Shown here one piece after another: positions 7,299 to 15,698 of a stretch of DNA of 30,164 bases (position 1 is its first letter; every line of letters begins with the position of its first letter). A program made the position numbers and the translations under genes. Origin of the DNA: DASXSB01 sp036506275 (GTDB taxonomy: Bacteria > Methylomirabilota > Methylomirabilia > Rokubacteriales > CSP1-6); contig DASXSB010000081.1 of assembly GCA_036506275.1 (NCBI GenBank), forward strand, positions 1-30,164, given 5' to 3'. The notes beneath the pieces were generated by a model. It made no database searches. It saw only the letters and a program-made list of their open reading frames with translations, and was not told where the DNA came from.

Positions 7299-7325
7299 TT
7301 AGCACTCGATACAAGCGAGTGCTAA
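7299..7325. promoter_or_regulatory. CIRCE operator (HrcA binding site)
   Basis: TTAGCACTC (7299-7307), 9-nt spacer, GAGTGCTAA (7317-7325): a perfect match to the CIRCE consensus bound by the heat-shock repressor HrcA. It overlaps the -10 of the groESL promoter and covers the predicted start site. hrcA itself is not in the window. Confidence 0.97.
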
Positions 7326-7328
7326 TAT
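7299..7328 (+). promoter_or_regulatory. Possible divergent promoter for the dehydrogenase gene inside CIRCE
   Basis: Plus-strand TTAGCA (7299-7304), 18-nt spacer, TAATAT (7323-7328); each hexamer matches consensus at four of six positions. If used, HrcA would cover it fully. Confidence 0.3.
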
Positions 7329-7351
7329 ACCGGCGCTTCGCACCTTGTCAA
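7324..7351 (-). promoter_or_regulatory. Sigma-70 promoter of groES-groL
   Basis: Minus-strand TTGACA (7351-7346), 16-nt spacer, TATATT (7329-7324). A near-consensus promoter whose -10 overlaps the right CIRCE arm, as expected for HrcA repression. Confidence 0.85.
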
Positions 7352-7374
7352 GCGCAAATCCGGAGGACCCAGAG

Positions 7375-8334
7375 ATGGCCAAAAGTATTTTGGTTTCGCG
7401 TGGTTTGTCCGAGCAGGCGCTCGCGCTCATCCCTCGCGATATCGCGGTCGACCTGAACGGGCACGAGGTGGCCCTCTCCAAGGCGGAGCTGATCGCTCGC
7501 TTGGGCGGCAAACAGGGCCTGATCTGCCAGATCACCGACGCCATCGACGATGAGGTGCTGGCGGCCGCGCCCGAGCTCAAGGTCGTTTCCAACATCGCGG
7601 TCGGCTACAACAACATCGACCTCGCGGCCGCCCGGCGCCGGGGCGTGGTCGTGACCAACACTCCCGATGTCCTCACCGAGACGACGGCCGACTTCGCATG
7701 GGCGCTCCTCATGGCGACAGCGCGGCGGGTCGTCGAGGCCGACGCGTACGCTCGCGCCGGTCGCTGGCAACGCTGGCAATGGGACCTGCTGTGGGGGCTC
7801 GACGTCCACGGCAAGACGCTCGGCATCCTCGGCTTCGGCCGCATCGGAAGGGCGGTGGCGCGGCGCGCCCTCGGCTTCGACATGCGCGTGCTGTACCACG
7901 ACGCCGTTCGACCCGGCGCCGACGTCGAGAGAGAGCTGCGCGCGACGTACGCGGACGTCGACACCGTGCTACGCGAGGCGGACTTCGTGACGCTCCACAC
8001 GCCGCTCCTGCCCGAGACACGCCATCTGATCGGCGAGCGGGCGCTCCGGCTCATGAAGAAGTCCGCCGTGCTCATCAACGCGGCCCGCGGCCCCATCGTG
8101 GACGAAGCCGCGCTCGTGCGGGCGCTGAGCGAGCGCTGGATCGCGGCGGCGGGGCTCGACGTCTTCGAGGAAGAGCCGAAGATCCACCCCGGCCTCCTCC
8201 CGCTCCAGAACGTCGTGCTCGCACCCCACATCGCGAGCGCGTCGCTGGAGACGCGAGTGGCGATGGCGACCCTGGCCGTCCGGAACTGTCTCGCCGTTCT
8301 CGACGGCAAGCCGCCCATCACACCCGTCGCGTGA
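7375..8334 (+). CDS. D-isomer-specific 2-hydroxyacid dehydrogenase (glyoxylate/hydroxypyruvate reductase-like)
   Basis: A 319-aa NAD(P)-dependent dehydrogenase reducing 2-oxo acids to D-2-hydroxy acids. Substrate-domain motif VSNIAVGYNNIDLAAARRRGVVVTNTP, Rossmann motif GKTLGILGFGRIGRAVARRA, catalytic Arg in LINAARGPIVDEAALV, Glu in GLDVFEEEP, and catalytic His in LAPHIASAS. VGYNNID and the GFGRIG region resemble GyaR/GhrB glyoxylate reductases, but the substrate is inferred. ATG at 7375 has GGAGGA 7 nt upstream (7362-7367), preferred over in-frame codons further up. Divergent from groESL across the CIRCE, convergent with mrfB (19-nt gap). Confidence 0.9.
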   Translation: MAKSILVSRGLSEQALALIPRDIAVDLNGHEVALSKAELIARLGGKQGLICQITDAIDDEVLAAAPELKVVSNIAVGYNNIDLAAARRRGVVVTNTPDVLTETTADFAWALLMATARRVVEADAYARAGRWQRWQWDLLWGLDVHGKTLGILGFGRIGRAVARRALGFDMRVLYHDAVRPGADVERELRATYADVDTVLREADFVTLHTPLLPETRHLIGERALRLMKKSAVLINAARGPIVDEAALVRALSERWIAAAGLDVFEEEPKIHPGLLPLQNVVLAPHIASASLETRVAMATLAVRNCLAVLDGKPPITPVA

Positions 8335-8353
8335 CGGCGCCGGGCGGCCGGTC

Positions 8354-9547
8354 TTAGCGCTGGAGGCGGCGCTCCAGACGCGCGAGCCGGTACGCGAACG
8401 CCTCGATGACTCGGGAAGGCGCGCGGGCGGCCTCGGCGGCGCCGAGGGCGGTGGTCACGATGGCGCGCGCCGCCTGCGCGTCGCGGCGGCGATGCTCGTG
8501 GAACTTCGCGAGCTCCTCCCACGGCCGGGGGTCGAAGACGCACTCCCGCGCCGCCGCCTCCCACAACGCGCACGCCGCCTCCCAGCGCGCGCAACGCTTC
8601 TCCCACAGCGCCAGTCGAAGACGGACCCACCGCGCGCCGTCGCCGCCGAGGCCGGCCATCAGCGCCGCCTCGTAGCATGCGCGGCTGCGCTCCAGATCCG
8701 CTCGCTCCCAGAGCCGGCCGAGGCCGGCGTGTTCCTCCGGCGTGAGGCCTCGTTCGTCGCCGCTCAGCACGCGCGCGAGCCAGCCCAGGAGCGCAGCGAG
8801 CGAGAGCACGTCGTGACGGTTGTGGCTGAAGACGGCGGGAAGCGACTTCGGATTGCGCCGCCGCAGGAAGTCGAAGTAGACGGCGGGAATCAGCCCGCCC
8901 GCGATGTCGTTCTCGCGCAGGAGGCCCAGGACCTCGCGCTCGAGCGTCGGCAGACGGCAGTCGTCGAGCCAGGGCCCCCAGATTCGACGCGAGGGGGCGA
9001 GCAGATCCAGGTGCGGAAGGACGGCGGGTGAGCGCCGCCGCGCGAGGATGAAGCGTGTCTCGAGCAGCGGAAGATCGAAGCCGGCTCCGTTGAACGTCAC
9101 GAGCGCGGTCGCGCCGGCGATGATGGGCTCGAGCGCCGACAGGAGGGCGGCCTCGTCGTCGAAGTCGCGCATGAAGTACTGGTCGACCACGAACCGGTCT
9201 TCTTCGAGGTATCCGACTCCGACCAGGAACGCATATGTCCCGGTGCCCCCGGCGAGGCCGGTCGTCTCGGTATCGACGAAGACGAACCGGGCGGGATCGG
9301 CGGGGACGTCTCCGTTGCGTGCGATGACGCTCAGGACGTCGGCGGAAGCGCTGAAGGCAGCGTCGATCGGATAGCGGCCATGACGGTGATGGCGCGCATA
9401 CTCGCGACGAACGAGCACCACGGTGCCATTCGCCGTCTCCACCAGCGTTCCTCCCACCGCGTCCTCGACGGCTTCGGGCGCCGGGCGGGGGGGGCGAGCG
9501 TGCTCGATCCGCCGGATGATGCGACGGAGATCGTCGAGCGTATCCAC
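8354..9547 (-). CDS. mrfB: MrfB/YprB-like DEDD exonuclease with C-terminal helical repeats
   Basis: A 397-aa protein. Residues about 86-270 form an RNase-H-like DEDD exonuclease domain: FVDTETTGLAGGTGTYAFLVGVG (first D and E), TFNGAGFDLPLLETRF (D), and SHNRHDVLSLAALL (H and D). The C-terminal 110 residues are Ala/Arg/Trp-rich helices like the TPR part of B. subtilis MrfB (YprB). In B. subtilis, MrfA helicase and MrfB exonuclease repair mitomycin-type DNA damage outside UvrABC. GTG start 9 nt after the mrfA stop; no clear Shine-Dalgarno, so probably coupled. Domain assignment is firm; the repair role is by homology and gene pairing. Confidence 0.85.
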   Translation of the reverse strand: MDTLDDLRRIIRRIEHARPPRPAPEAVEDAVGGTLVETANGTVVLVRREYARHHRHGRYPIDAAFSASADVLSVIARNGDVPADPARFVFVDTETTGLAGGTGTYAFLVGVGYLEEDRFVVDQYFMRDFDDEAALLSALEPIIAGATALVTFNGAGFDLPLLETRFILARRRSPAVLPHLDLLAPSRRIWGPWLDDCRLPTLEREVLGLLRENDIAGGLIPAVYFDFLRRRNPKSLPAVFSHNRHDVLSLAALLGWLARVLSGDERGLTPEEHAGLGRLWERADLERSRACYEAALMAGLGGDGARWVRLRLALWEKRCARWEAACALWEAAARECVFDPRPWEELAKFHEHRRRDAQAARAIVTTALGAAEAARAPSRVIEAFAYRLARLERRLQR

Positions 9548-9556
9548 GAGCGGCGA

Positions 9557-11902
9557 TCAGACCGTGAGGGCGCGGAGGAGCGCCGCCGCCGTCGTCTTGG
9601 CGCGGCGGCCGACCTCGTTCACGGGGCCGACGCACGACGGGCAGCCGGCGCGACAGCCGCAAGCTTCGAGCGTCTCCAGGCCGCGCGCGAGGAGCGCGGG
9701 CAGAACCTCGAAGAGGCGTTCGGCGAGGCCGATGCCCCCCGCATGAGAGTCGTAGAGGTAGATGGTGGGCTGGAAATGCTCCGCCTCCAGCAGGCGGCGA
9801 CGGGTCGACTCGCGCGTGGCGACGGCGCCGGTGTGGGCGGGCGTGGTGTCGCCGAGCCAGGATCCCAGGTCTCGGATGTCGCAGAGGAGGAAAATCGGCG
9901 AGAGGTGATGGAGCAGGTAGGTGACGGCGCGAAGGCCGTCGATGAGCTCCTCCCGCGATCGGCTCACGGCCTCCAGCGTGTCCGACGGAATCGTCATCCA
10001 CACGCTGGTGGTCTGCATCTCCTGCTGGGGAAGCTCGACCTCCCCCGCCCCCACGTTCTCGAGCGTCCTCAGCTTGATCTTCTTGAAACCCACGACCTTC
10101 TCCGCCACCAGCACCTCACCCTGCTCCGCCACGTAGGCGCGGTGCTCGCGATCGGCCAGGCGCTGGAGGATCCACACCCCCTTCGCGCTCACGGCGTCCG
10201 TGAAGTAGTCGACGACGACCTTCTTCACGTACGCCACCTTCTCCTCGTCCTCCCGGAAGCGCAGCTCCTGCACCTCGTAGGCGTCGCTCTCGATGAGGTA
10301 GATGGCCTTGGGATGGATGGTGGCGAAGGCGCTCCCCCAGTCGACCTCGGCGATGATCTGCCGCTTCTTCGTCTGCTTCTCGTCGCGCGCGGTGGTGTCC
10401 ATCACCACGAAGTTGTCGGTGGTGACGGTCCGCAGCGAGACGTGGTCGGCGGGATACGTCTCCGCCGCCCAGTGCCAGCGCGCCCCCGCGCGATGGAGGA
10501 CTCCCTCGTCCTCGAGCGCGGCCAGGTAGCGCCGCACGTCGACGTCGCCGAAGCGCTCCTCCTCGGCGATGGGCAGCTCGAAGGCCGCACACTTCAGGTG
10601 ACTGACGAGGATGAATGGATTGTCCGGGTTCACGCGCGCGTGCTCGGGCGGCGTGCCGAAGAGATAGCCGGGGTGCGTGGCCATGAACTGATCGATCGGC
10701 GCGCTGCTCGCCACCATGACGGCCGCCGAGGGCCCGCTCCGACGCCCGGCCCGCCCCGCCTGTTGCCAGAGAGAGGCGATCGTGCCCGGGTAGCCGGCGA
10801 GAATCGCGACGTCCAGGTGGCCGATGTCCACGCCGAGCTCGAGCGCGTTGGTGGAGACGACGCCGAGGACGTCGCCCGCGCGGAGACCCTGCTCCACCGC
10901 GCGCCGCCGCGTGGGGAGGTACCCGCCCCGGTACCCGCGCACGATGCCGCTGTCGCCGGTGCGGGTGGCGACACCATCCTTGATGGTGGAGAGAAGCACC
11001 TCGGTGGAGAGCCGGCTCTGGGCGAAGACGATGGTCGGCAGCTTCTCGGTGAGGAAGCGGAGCGCGATCTTCGCGGCCTCGCCGAGATAAGGGGCACGGA
11101 TGCCCAGCTCCGGATTGACCACGGGCGGGTTGTAGCAGAGGAACGTCTTTTCTCCGGTGGGCGCTCCGCTCTCCGTGACCTCTTCCACGGCGTCGCCGAT
11201 GAGTCGCGCCGCCAGCTCACCGGGGTTCGCGATGGTGGCGGACGCCATGACGAACTGGGGAGCCGACCCGTAGTGCCGGCAGATACGCCGGAGACGGCGG
11301 AGCACGTTGGCGAGGTGACTGCCGAACACGCCGCGGTAGGCGTGCAACTCGTCGATGACGACGTAGCGGAGGTTCTGGAAGAGCATCGCCCACTTCGTGT
11401 GGTGGGGCAGGATCCCGGAATGGAGCATGTCCGGGTTGGTGAGCACGAGGTTGGCGCGCGCGCGCACGGCACGCCGCGCATCCTGCGGCGTGTCCCCGTC
11501 GTAGGTGAACATCCGCAGATCGGGAAGGGCCTTCGCGATCTCCTCGAGCTCCGCGAGCTGGTCCTGGGCGAGGGCCTTGGTGGGGAAGAGATAGAGGACG
11601 CGCGCGTCCGGCTGGACGAGCAGGGTCTGGAGCGCGGACAGGTTGTAGCAGAGCGTCTTCCCCGACGCGGTGGGCGTCACCACCACCACGTTGTGTCCCT
11701 TCTCGACGAGCTCGCACGTGCGGGCCTGGTGGGAGTAGAGCCGCTCGATCCCGCGCGCGGCGAGGGCATCCACGAGGCGGGGATCGAGCCCGGGAGGAAA
11801 CGGCGCCCACAGGGGGGGGCGCGCGGGGAAATGTCGAGTGGCGGTGATGCAGGGCCCGGTAGATTTCGAGATCAAGAGATCGTCGAGGATCTCGCCGAGC
11901 AT
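9557..11902 (-). CDS. mrfA: MrfA/YprA-like DEAD/H-box helicase with C-terminal zinc module
   Basis: A 781-aa superfamily 2 helicase. Q-like region YSHQARTCELVEKGHNVVVVTPTASGKT (Walker A), VLYLFPTKALAQDQ (Ia), VLTNPDMLH (Ib), VIDELHAY (DEVH-type Walker B), MASATIANP (III), GVVSTNALELGVDI (V) and QQAGRAGRR (VI). The C-terminal DUF1998/MZB-type part ends with cysteines CGCRAGCPSC for zinc binding. This is the MrfA (YprA) architecture, and mrfB follows at once. ATG at 11902 has no obvious Shine-Dalgarno. A TAGAGT -10-like hexamer lies 6 nt upstream (complement of 11909-11914), so it may have its own near-leaderless transcript as well as reading through from the autotransporter gene. Confidence 0.9.
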   Translation of the reverse strand: MLGEILDDLLISKSTGPCITATRHFPARPPLWAPFPPGLDPRLVDALAARGIERLYSHQARTCELVEKGHNVVVVTPTASGKTLCYNLSALQTLLVQPDARVLYLFPTKALAQDQLAELEEIAKALPDLRMFTYDGDTPQDARRAVRARANLVLTNPDMLHSGILPHHTKWAMLFQNLRYVVIDELHAYRGVFGSHLANVLRRLRRICRHYGSAPQFVMASATIANPGELAARLIGDAVEEVTESGAPTGEKTFLCYNPPVVNPELGIRAPYLGEAAKIALRFLTEKLPTIVFAQSRLSTEVLLSTIKDGVATRTGDSGIVRGYRGGYLPTRRRAVEQGLRAGDVLGVVSTNALELGVDIGHLDVAILAGYPGTIASLWQQAGRAGRRSGPSAAVMVASSAPIDQFMATHPGYLFGTPPEHARVNPDNPFILVSHLKCAAFELPIAEEERFGDVDVRRYLAALEDEGVLHRAGARWHWAAETYPADHVSLRTVTTDNFVVMDTTARDEKQTKKRQIIAEVDWGSAFATIHPKAIYLIESDAYEVQELRFREDEEKVAYVKKVVVDYFTDAVSAKGVWILQRLADREHRAYVAEQGEVLVAEKVVGFKKIKLRTLENVGAGEVELPQQEMQTTSVWMTIPSDTLEAVSRSREELIDGLRAVTYLLHHLSPIFLLCDIRDLGSWLGDTTPAHTGAVATRESTRRRLLEAEHFQPTIYLYDSHAGGIGLAERLFEVLPALLARGLETLEACGCRAGCPSCVGPVNEVGRRAKTTAAALLRALTV

Positions 11903-11934
11903 CGCGACACTCTAGCACGTGGTGCCGCGCGACC

Positions 11935-14016
11935 TCAGAATTCCAGGCGGAGGCCCGCCGTGAACTGGTGGACGGTGGTGTGCGTCTGTCCGAGGACGGT
12001 CTCGTAGAAGAGGAAGCTCGAGACCCCCTTCTTGAACGTCATCGCCACCCCCGCCCCGAGATTGAAGTAATCGCGATCCGGATCGTCGGTGGGGACGCCG
12101 AACGGTGTCTGCAGGGGATCGGCCACGAAGCTGGCGAGGATCTGGCGCCTCGAGTTCTCGAACTGATGCTCCCACTCGAGGCGCAGGTTCGGCGACACGA
12201 TGCCCCACGGCGTGCTGATCGCGTACGCGGCCTGCATGCCGAGGGCCGTGGTCAAGGACGTCACCGACTGGCTCCTGATCTTGAGAAGGCTCGCGACATC
12301 GTCGCCGCGCTCCGTGTAGCTGTCGATCTCGATGCGGACGTAGTCGAGACGGAGGTGCGGGCCCACCGTGAACGCGCCGAAGTTGAAGTTGTAGCCGCCG
12401 TTCACGCTGAACCCGAACTGCGTCCCGCTCGTGTCGCCCTTGGTGGTGGTGTCGACCCCCGTGAAGACGATCCGGCGTCGCGTGTCGTACTCGTTCCACC
12501 CGAAGCTGACGATGCCGTCGAGATAGAAGCGGTCGGTGACGTAGTACGTCCCGAACGCGGACAGCGTGAAGCCCCGCGTATCGAGGCTGCCCGCGCCGGC
12601 GTCCAGCTCGGAGGCGCTGTCGAGGTACCCCAAGGCGGCGCCCACGATGAAGTTTTCGGTCACCCGATAGTCGGCGCCGCCCGTGATGCCTTTCGTGTGG
12701 AACTTGAATCCCAGCTCGCGCGAGGTCGTGTCCCGATCGCCGAAGGCGCCTTGGCCGTTGATGAAGATCCCGAGGCGCTCCAGCGGCGTCGCATCCGCGC
12801 TCGCCCCCCCGCCGCGAAGCATCGGCGCCGGCAAGAACGGGCTCGCGAATGAACCGCTGACGGAGTCGCTGCTGAGGGCAAGGGACAGCCCGGTGATGTT
12901 GATGCCGGTGGCACCGCTGCGGAGCGAGGCCAGGCGCAGACCGATGTTGGTGCTCTGCACCGTGTTTCCTTCGATGCCGATGCGCGCCTGGGTGGCGACC
13001 GCCTCCGGCGCCAGTTGCTGAAGGGCGTTGCGCTTCTCGGCGTCGGGCAAGGCGGCGATCTGATCGCAGCGGGCTCGGAAGGCACCGGTGGCGACGGCGC
13101 ATCCGCGGTCGAGGGCGTTGGCGACACCCTGTTGAGCGGGCGTGAGGGCGACCGCCGTGAAGCCACCGTTGACGGAGAACGTCGTCGAGCTTCCCGCCGA
13201 TATCGTCGCCGTGATCGTCCGCTCGCCGGGATCTGGCCCCAACGTCATGACGGTACTCGCCTGGCCGTTGCTGCTCGTCGTGCTGGACGTGGGCGAAAAC
13301 GAATCGCCGGGCTTGTTGCTCGACCACGTGAGCAGCACGCCGGAGGCGGGAGTGCCGGCGGGGTCGGCGACGCGCGCCACGAGCGGGGCGGCAAGCGGGC
13401 GGTTCGGTGTCCCGATCTGGTTGTTGCCCGAGACGACGGCGACGTTGAGAGCGCCGGCGGCGGGGGCGACGTCGACGATGGTGACCGTGGTCGTGATCGG
13501 ATTGCTCGAGTCGCAGTCGGAGAGCACCAGCGAGCTGGGAGAGGCGAGCGTGATGGGAATCACCTGCGACGGGTTGCTGAAGGGGCTGAAGGTGCCCTGG
13601 GGGTTGGACAGGCTGAGCACGATCGTCTCGTTGCCCTCGATGAGGTTGTCCGCGGTGATCGGGATCACGACGGTGCGACGCGTGGGAGACGCAATGGGCA
13701 GCGTGACACGTGAGGCCAGCGTGTAGTCGACGCCACGGGTGGCCGTGCCGCCCGCCACGACGACGTCCACGGTATCGCCGCTGACGGTTCCCCCCACGCT
13801 CGCCACCAGTGGGATCTCCACCGTCACGGAGCCCCCGTTCTCGTTCACGGTGTACGTGGGCTGACAGAAGAAGAACGATGCGAACGGCGTCGACTGGGCC
13901 GTCGCCGGCCGCGGAAGGCAGGCGAGAACGAGCAGAAGGGCGAGGGACGACGCCGTCCCTGACGAGCGCCACCACCCCCGCGCCCGCGTCAACGGCTCCT
14001 TGGATCCGGATGGCAT
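11935..14016 (-). CDS. Autotransporter with Calx-beta and Ig-like passenger and beta-barrel
   Basis: A 693-aa secreted protein. After an Arg-rich start comes a hydrophobic signal segment (SSLALLLVLACLPRPATAQS, cleavage probably after ATA). A Calx-beta-like domain follows (YTVNENGGSVTVEIPL, GTATRGVDY, LIEGNETIVLSLSNP), then a Big1/invasin-like Ig domain (RVADPAGTPASGVLLTWSS, NGQASTVMTLG). Next is the pre-barrel linker typical of autotransporters (LTPAQQGVANALD, NALQQLAPEA). About 260 residues of amphipathic strands end in Phe (TAGLRLEF), the outer-membrane barrel. I chose the ATG at 14016 because GGAGG (complement of 14022-14026) precedes it; a 14-residue longer form is open. Adhesion or calcium binding is possible but unproven. 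Confidence 0.85.
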   Translation of the reverse strand: MPSGSKEPLTRARGWWRSSGTASSLALLLVLACLPRPATAQSTPFASFFFCQPTYTVNENGGSVTVEIPLVASVGGTVSGDTVDVVVAGGTATRGVDYTLASRVTLPIASPTRRTVVIPITADNLIEGNETIVLSLSNPQGTFSPFSNPSQVIPITLASPSSLVLSDCDSSNPITTTVTIVDVAPAAGALNVAVVSGNNQIGTPNRPLAAPLVARVADPAGTPASGVLLTWSSNKPGDSFSPTSSTTSSNGQASTVMTLGPDPGERTITATISAGSSTTFSVNGGFTAVALTPAQQGVANALDRGCAVATGAFRARCDQIAALPDAEKRNALQQLAPEAVATQARIGIEGNTVQSTNIGLRLASLRSGATGINITGLSLALSSDSVSGSFASPFLPAPMLRGGGASADATPLERLGIFINGQGAFGDRDTTSRELGFKFHTKGITGGADYRVTENFIVGAALGYLDSASELDAGAGSLDTRGFTLSAFGTYYVTDRFYLDGIVSFGWNEYDTRRRIVFTGVDTTTKGDTSGTQFGFSVNGGYNFNFGAFTVGPHLRLDYVRIEIDSYTERGDDVASLLKIRSQSVTSLTTALGMQAAYAISTPWGIVSPNLRLEWEHQFENSRRQILASFVADPLQTPFGVPTDDPDRDYFNLGAGVAMTFKKGVSSFLFYETVLGQTHTTVHQFTAGLRLEF

Positions 14017-14065
14017 GCGTGCCTCCAAGACAACCGACGGGCGCTGCGCGCGAACCAAGGCCAGG

Positions 14066-14095
14066 AGAATAGAGCGCGGCCAGCGCCCGAGTCAA
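14066..14095 (-). promoter_or_regulatory. Sigma-70 promoter of the autotransporter gene
   Basis: Minus-strand TTGACT (14095-14090), 18-nt spacer, TATTCT (14071-14066). It predicts a leader of about 40 nt including the Shine-Dalgarno at 14022-14026. Confidence 0.6.
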
Positions 14096-14138
14096 GACGC
14101 CGCGGCATCGCGTGGCGCGCGCAGCGCCGGGAATGCGC

Positions 14139-14159
14139 GGCACCGCGGAAGGCGGTGCC
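14139..14159. repeat. GC hairpin upstream of the VanZ-like gene
   Basis: GGCACCGC (14139-14146), GGAAG loop, GCGGTGCC (14152-14159). A perfect 8-bp stem in the divergent gap between the autotransporter and VanZ-like genes, ending 10 nt before a -10-like hexamer. It may be an operator or a spurious GC stem. Confidence 0.35.
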
Positions 14160-14168
14160 GGGCCCCTG

Positions 14169-14174
14169 TATCAT
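14169..14174 (+). promoter_or_regulatory. -10 element of the VanZ-like gene
   Basis: TATCAT with the next in-frame starts (GTG 14181, ATG 14184) only 6 and 9 nt downstream. No Shine-Dalgarno fits between, so the mRNA would be leaderless or nearly so. No good -35 is seen. Confidence 0.4.
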
Positions 14175-14183
14175 GGCCGCGTG

Positions 14184-14780
14184 ATGGGACGCGCCTCGTG
14201 GATGCCTCCGGTGGTGTGGATGATCGCCATGACCGTCTTCTCCTCGCCGATGGGCAGCGCCGAGAACACCGCAGGGGTGATCGTCCCCGCCCTTCGGTGG
14301 TTGATGCCGTCAGCCACGGGTCCCGAGCTCGAGAGCATCCACTTCCTGAGCCGCAAGGTCGCGCACGTGCTCGAGTACGCGGTGCTCGCAGTCCTCTGGA
14401 TGCGCGCCCTCACCACCGATTTGCCCCGGCCGCGAGCGCGCGCGGCCCTCGCGTTCGTGATCTGCGTGGCGTGGGCTGCCCTCGACGAGACACACCAGGC
14501 GTTCGTGCCTTCACGGACAGGAAGCCCGCGCGACGTGGCCATCGACGCCGTAGGCGCCATGGCCGGGTTGATCGCGGCCGGAGCCGGCTGGCGGGCGACG
14601 CTCAATGGCGCCACGGGCGTGCTCCTCTGGATTGCCGCCGTGGGCGGCGCCGCGTTGCTGGTGCTCGACACCGCCGCCGGCGTGGGCTCGGGAGTGCTGT
14701 GGGCGACCGTCCCCAGCGCGGTTCTCGGTCTCATCGCTCGGCGACGCTGGCGCGCGGGCGCGGGCGGCCCCACGCCCTGA
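14184..14780 (+). CDS. VanZ-like family membrane protein
   Basis: A 198-aa predicted inner-membrane protein with four or five hydrophobic segments. VanZ-family marks are SRKVAHVLEYAVLAVLW (the K-H-x3-Y motif on the second helix) and WAALDETHQAFVPSRTGSPRDVAIDAVGAMAG (DE-HQ-FVP-R, then D-x3-D-G). VanZ itself gives low-level teicoplanin resistance; the function of most relatives is unknown. The ATG at 14184 follows an in-frame GTG at 14181; a start further up (14112) has no support. Divergent from the autotransporter gene and convergent with dppC (3-nt gap). Confidence 0.8.
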   Translation: MGRASWMPPVVWMIAMTVFSSPMGSAENTAGVIVPALRWLMPSATGPELESIHFLSRKVAHVLEYAVLAVLWMRALTTDLPRPRARAALAFVICVAWAALDETHQAFVPSRTGSPRDVAIDAVGAMAGLIAAGAGWRATLNGATGVLLWIAAVGGAALLVLDTAAGVGSGVLWATVPSAVLGLIARRRWRAGAGGPTP

Positions 14781-14783
14781 GCG

Positions 14784-15698
14784 TCAGACTTTCAAGCGCG
14801 GATCGAGCGTATCGCGCAGCCCGTCGCCGAAGAGGTTGATGCCGAGGACGGTGACGAGGATGGCGAGCCCCGGAAACGTCGCGAGCCACCACGCCGTCGA
14901 GATGTAGACCCGTCCATCCGCGAGCATGCCTCCCCATGTCGGCGTGGGCGGCTGCACTCCGAGGCCGAGGAACGAGAGGGCGGACTCGATCACGATCACG
15001 CGCGCCATGTCGAGGGTGGCGACCACCAGCCACGGCGTGAACGCGTTGGGCAGGATGTGGCGGAAGATCACACGGCCGTCGCGACCGCCGAGGGCGAGGG
15101 CCGCCTGCACGAACTCGCGTTCGCGCAGGGTGAGCACGGTGCCGCGCACGACACGCGCGTAGACAACCCAGCTCGAGACGCCGATCACGACGATGATGGT
15201 CTGGAGGCTGGGGCCGAGCACGCCGATGACGGCGATGGCGAGCAGGATGAACGGAAAGGCGAGCTGAATGTCCGCCAGCCGCATGAGGACGTCGTCCATT
15301 CGCCCCCCGAAGTATCCGGCGAGGAGGCCCACGAGCATCCCGAGCGCGCCCGAGAGCGCGACGGCGGCGATGCCGACCATCAGCGCCGGCCGCGCGCCGA
15401 ACACGATACGCGCCAGGAGGTCGCGTCCGAGGTGATCGGTGCCGAGGACGTGGAGGGCGCCCGTTTCGGTGCGCGTCCCCGGCGGCTTCAGCCGGCCGTC
15501 CAGATCTTGTTGGATGGGATCGAACGCCACCAGCCAGGGCGCCGCCGCCGCCGCCAGCACCACGAGAACCACGACCACGAGCCCGAAGAGCGCCGTCCGC
15601 CGTCGCGCCAGTCGTGAGAGAAACGCCAGCCACTCCCGCCGGGCGGGGCTCGCCTCGCGCCCGAGGGCGAGGGCAGGGGCGACGGCGGGAGTGCTCAT
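14784..15698 (-). CDS. ABC transporter permease, DppC/OppC type
   Basis: A 304-aa inner-membrane permease of the peptide/nickel/opine transporter family. It has the DppC-type N-terminal cytoplasmic stretch, a first membrane helix (LFGLVVVVLVVLAAAAAPWLV), HVLGTDHLGRDLLARIVFGARPAL and the EAA loop FVQAALALGGRDGRVIFRHILPN that contacts the ATPase. It ends INLFGDGLRDTLDPRLKV, the classical DppC tail. ATG at 15698 overlaps the upstream dppB-like stop by 4 nt (ATGA). The substrate-binding protein and ATPases are not next to it; the operon ends here against a convergent gene. Confidence 0.93.
   Translation of the reverse strand: MSTPAVAPALALGREASPARREWLAFLSRLARRRTALFGLVVVVLVVLAAAAAPWLVAFDPIQQDLDGRLKPPGTRTETGALHVLGTDHLGRDLLARIVFGARPALMVGIAAVALSGALGMLVGLLAGYFGGRMDDVLMRLADIQLAFPFILLAIAVIGVLGPSLQTIIVVIGVSSWVVYARVVRGTVLTLREREFVQAALALGGRDGRVIFRHILPNAFTPWLVVATLDMARVIVIESALSFLGLGVQPPTPTWGGMLADGRVYISTAWWLATFPGLAILVTVLGINLFGDGLRDTLDPRLKV

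Noticed and set aside
9380..12007. An 875-codon open frame on the plus strand opposite mrfA
   Set aside because: Same antisense artefact; mrfA on the other strand has every helicase motif.
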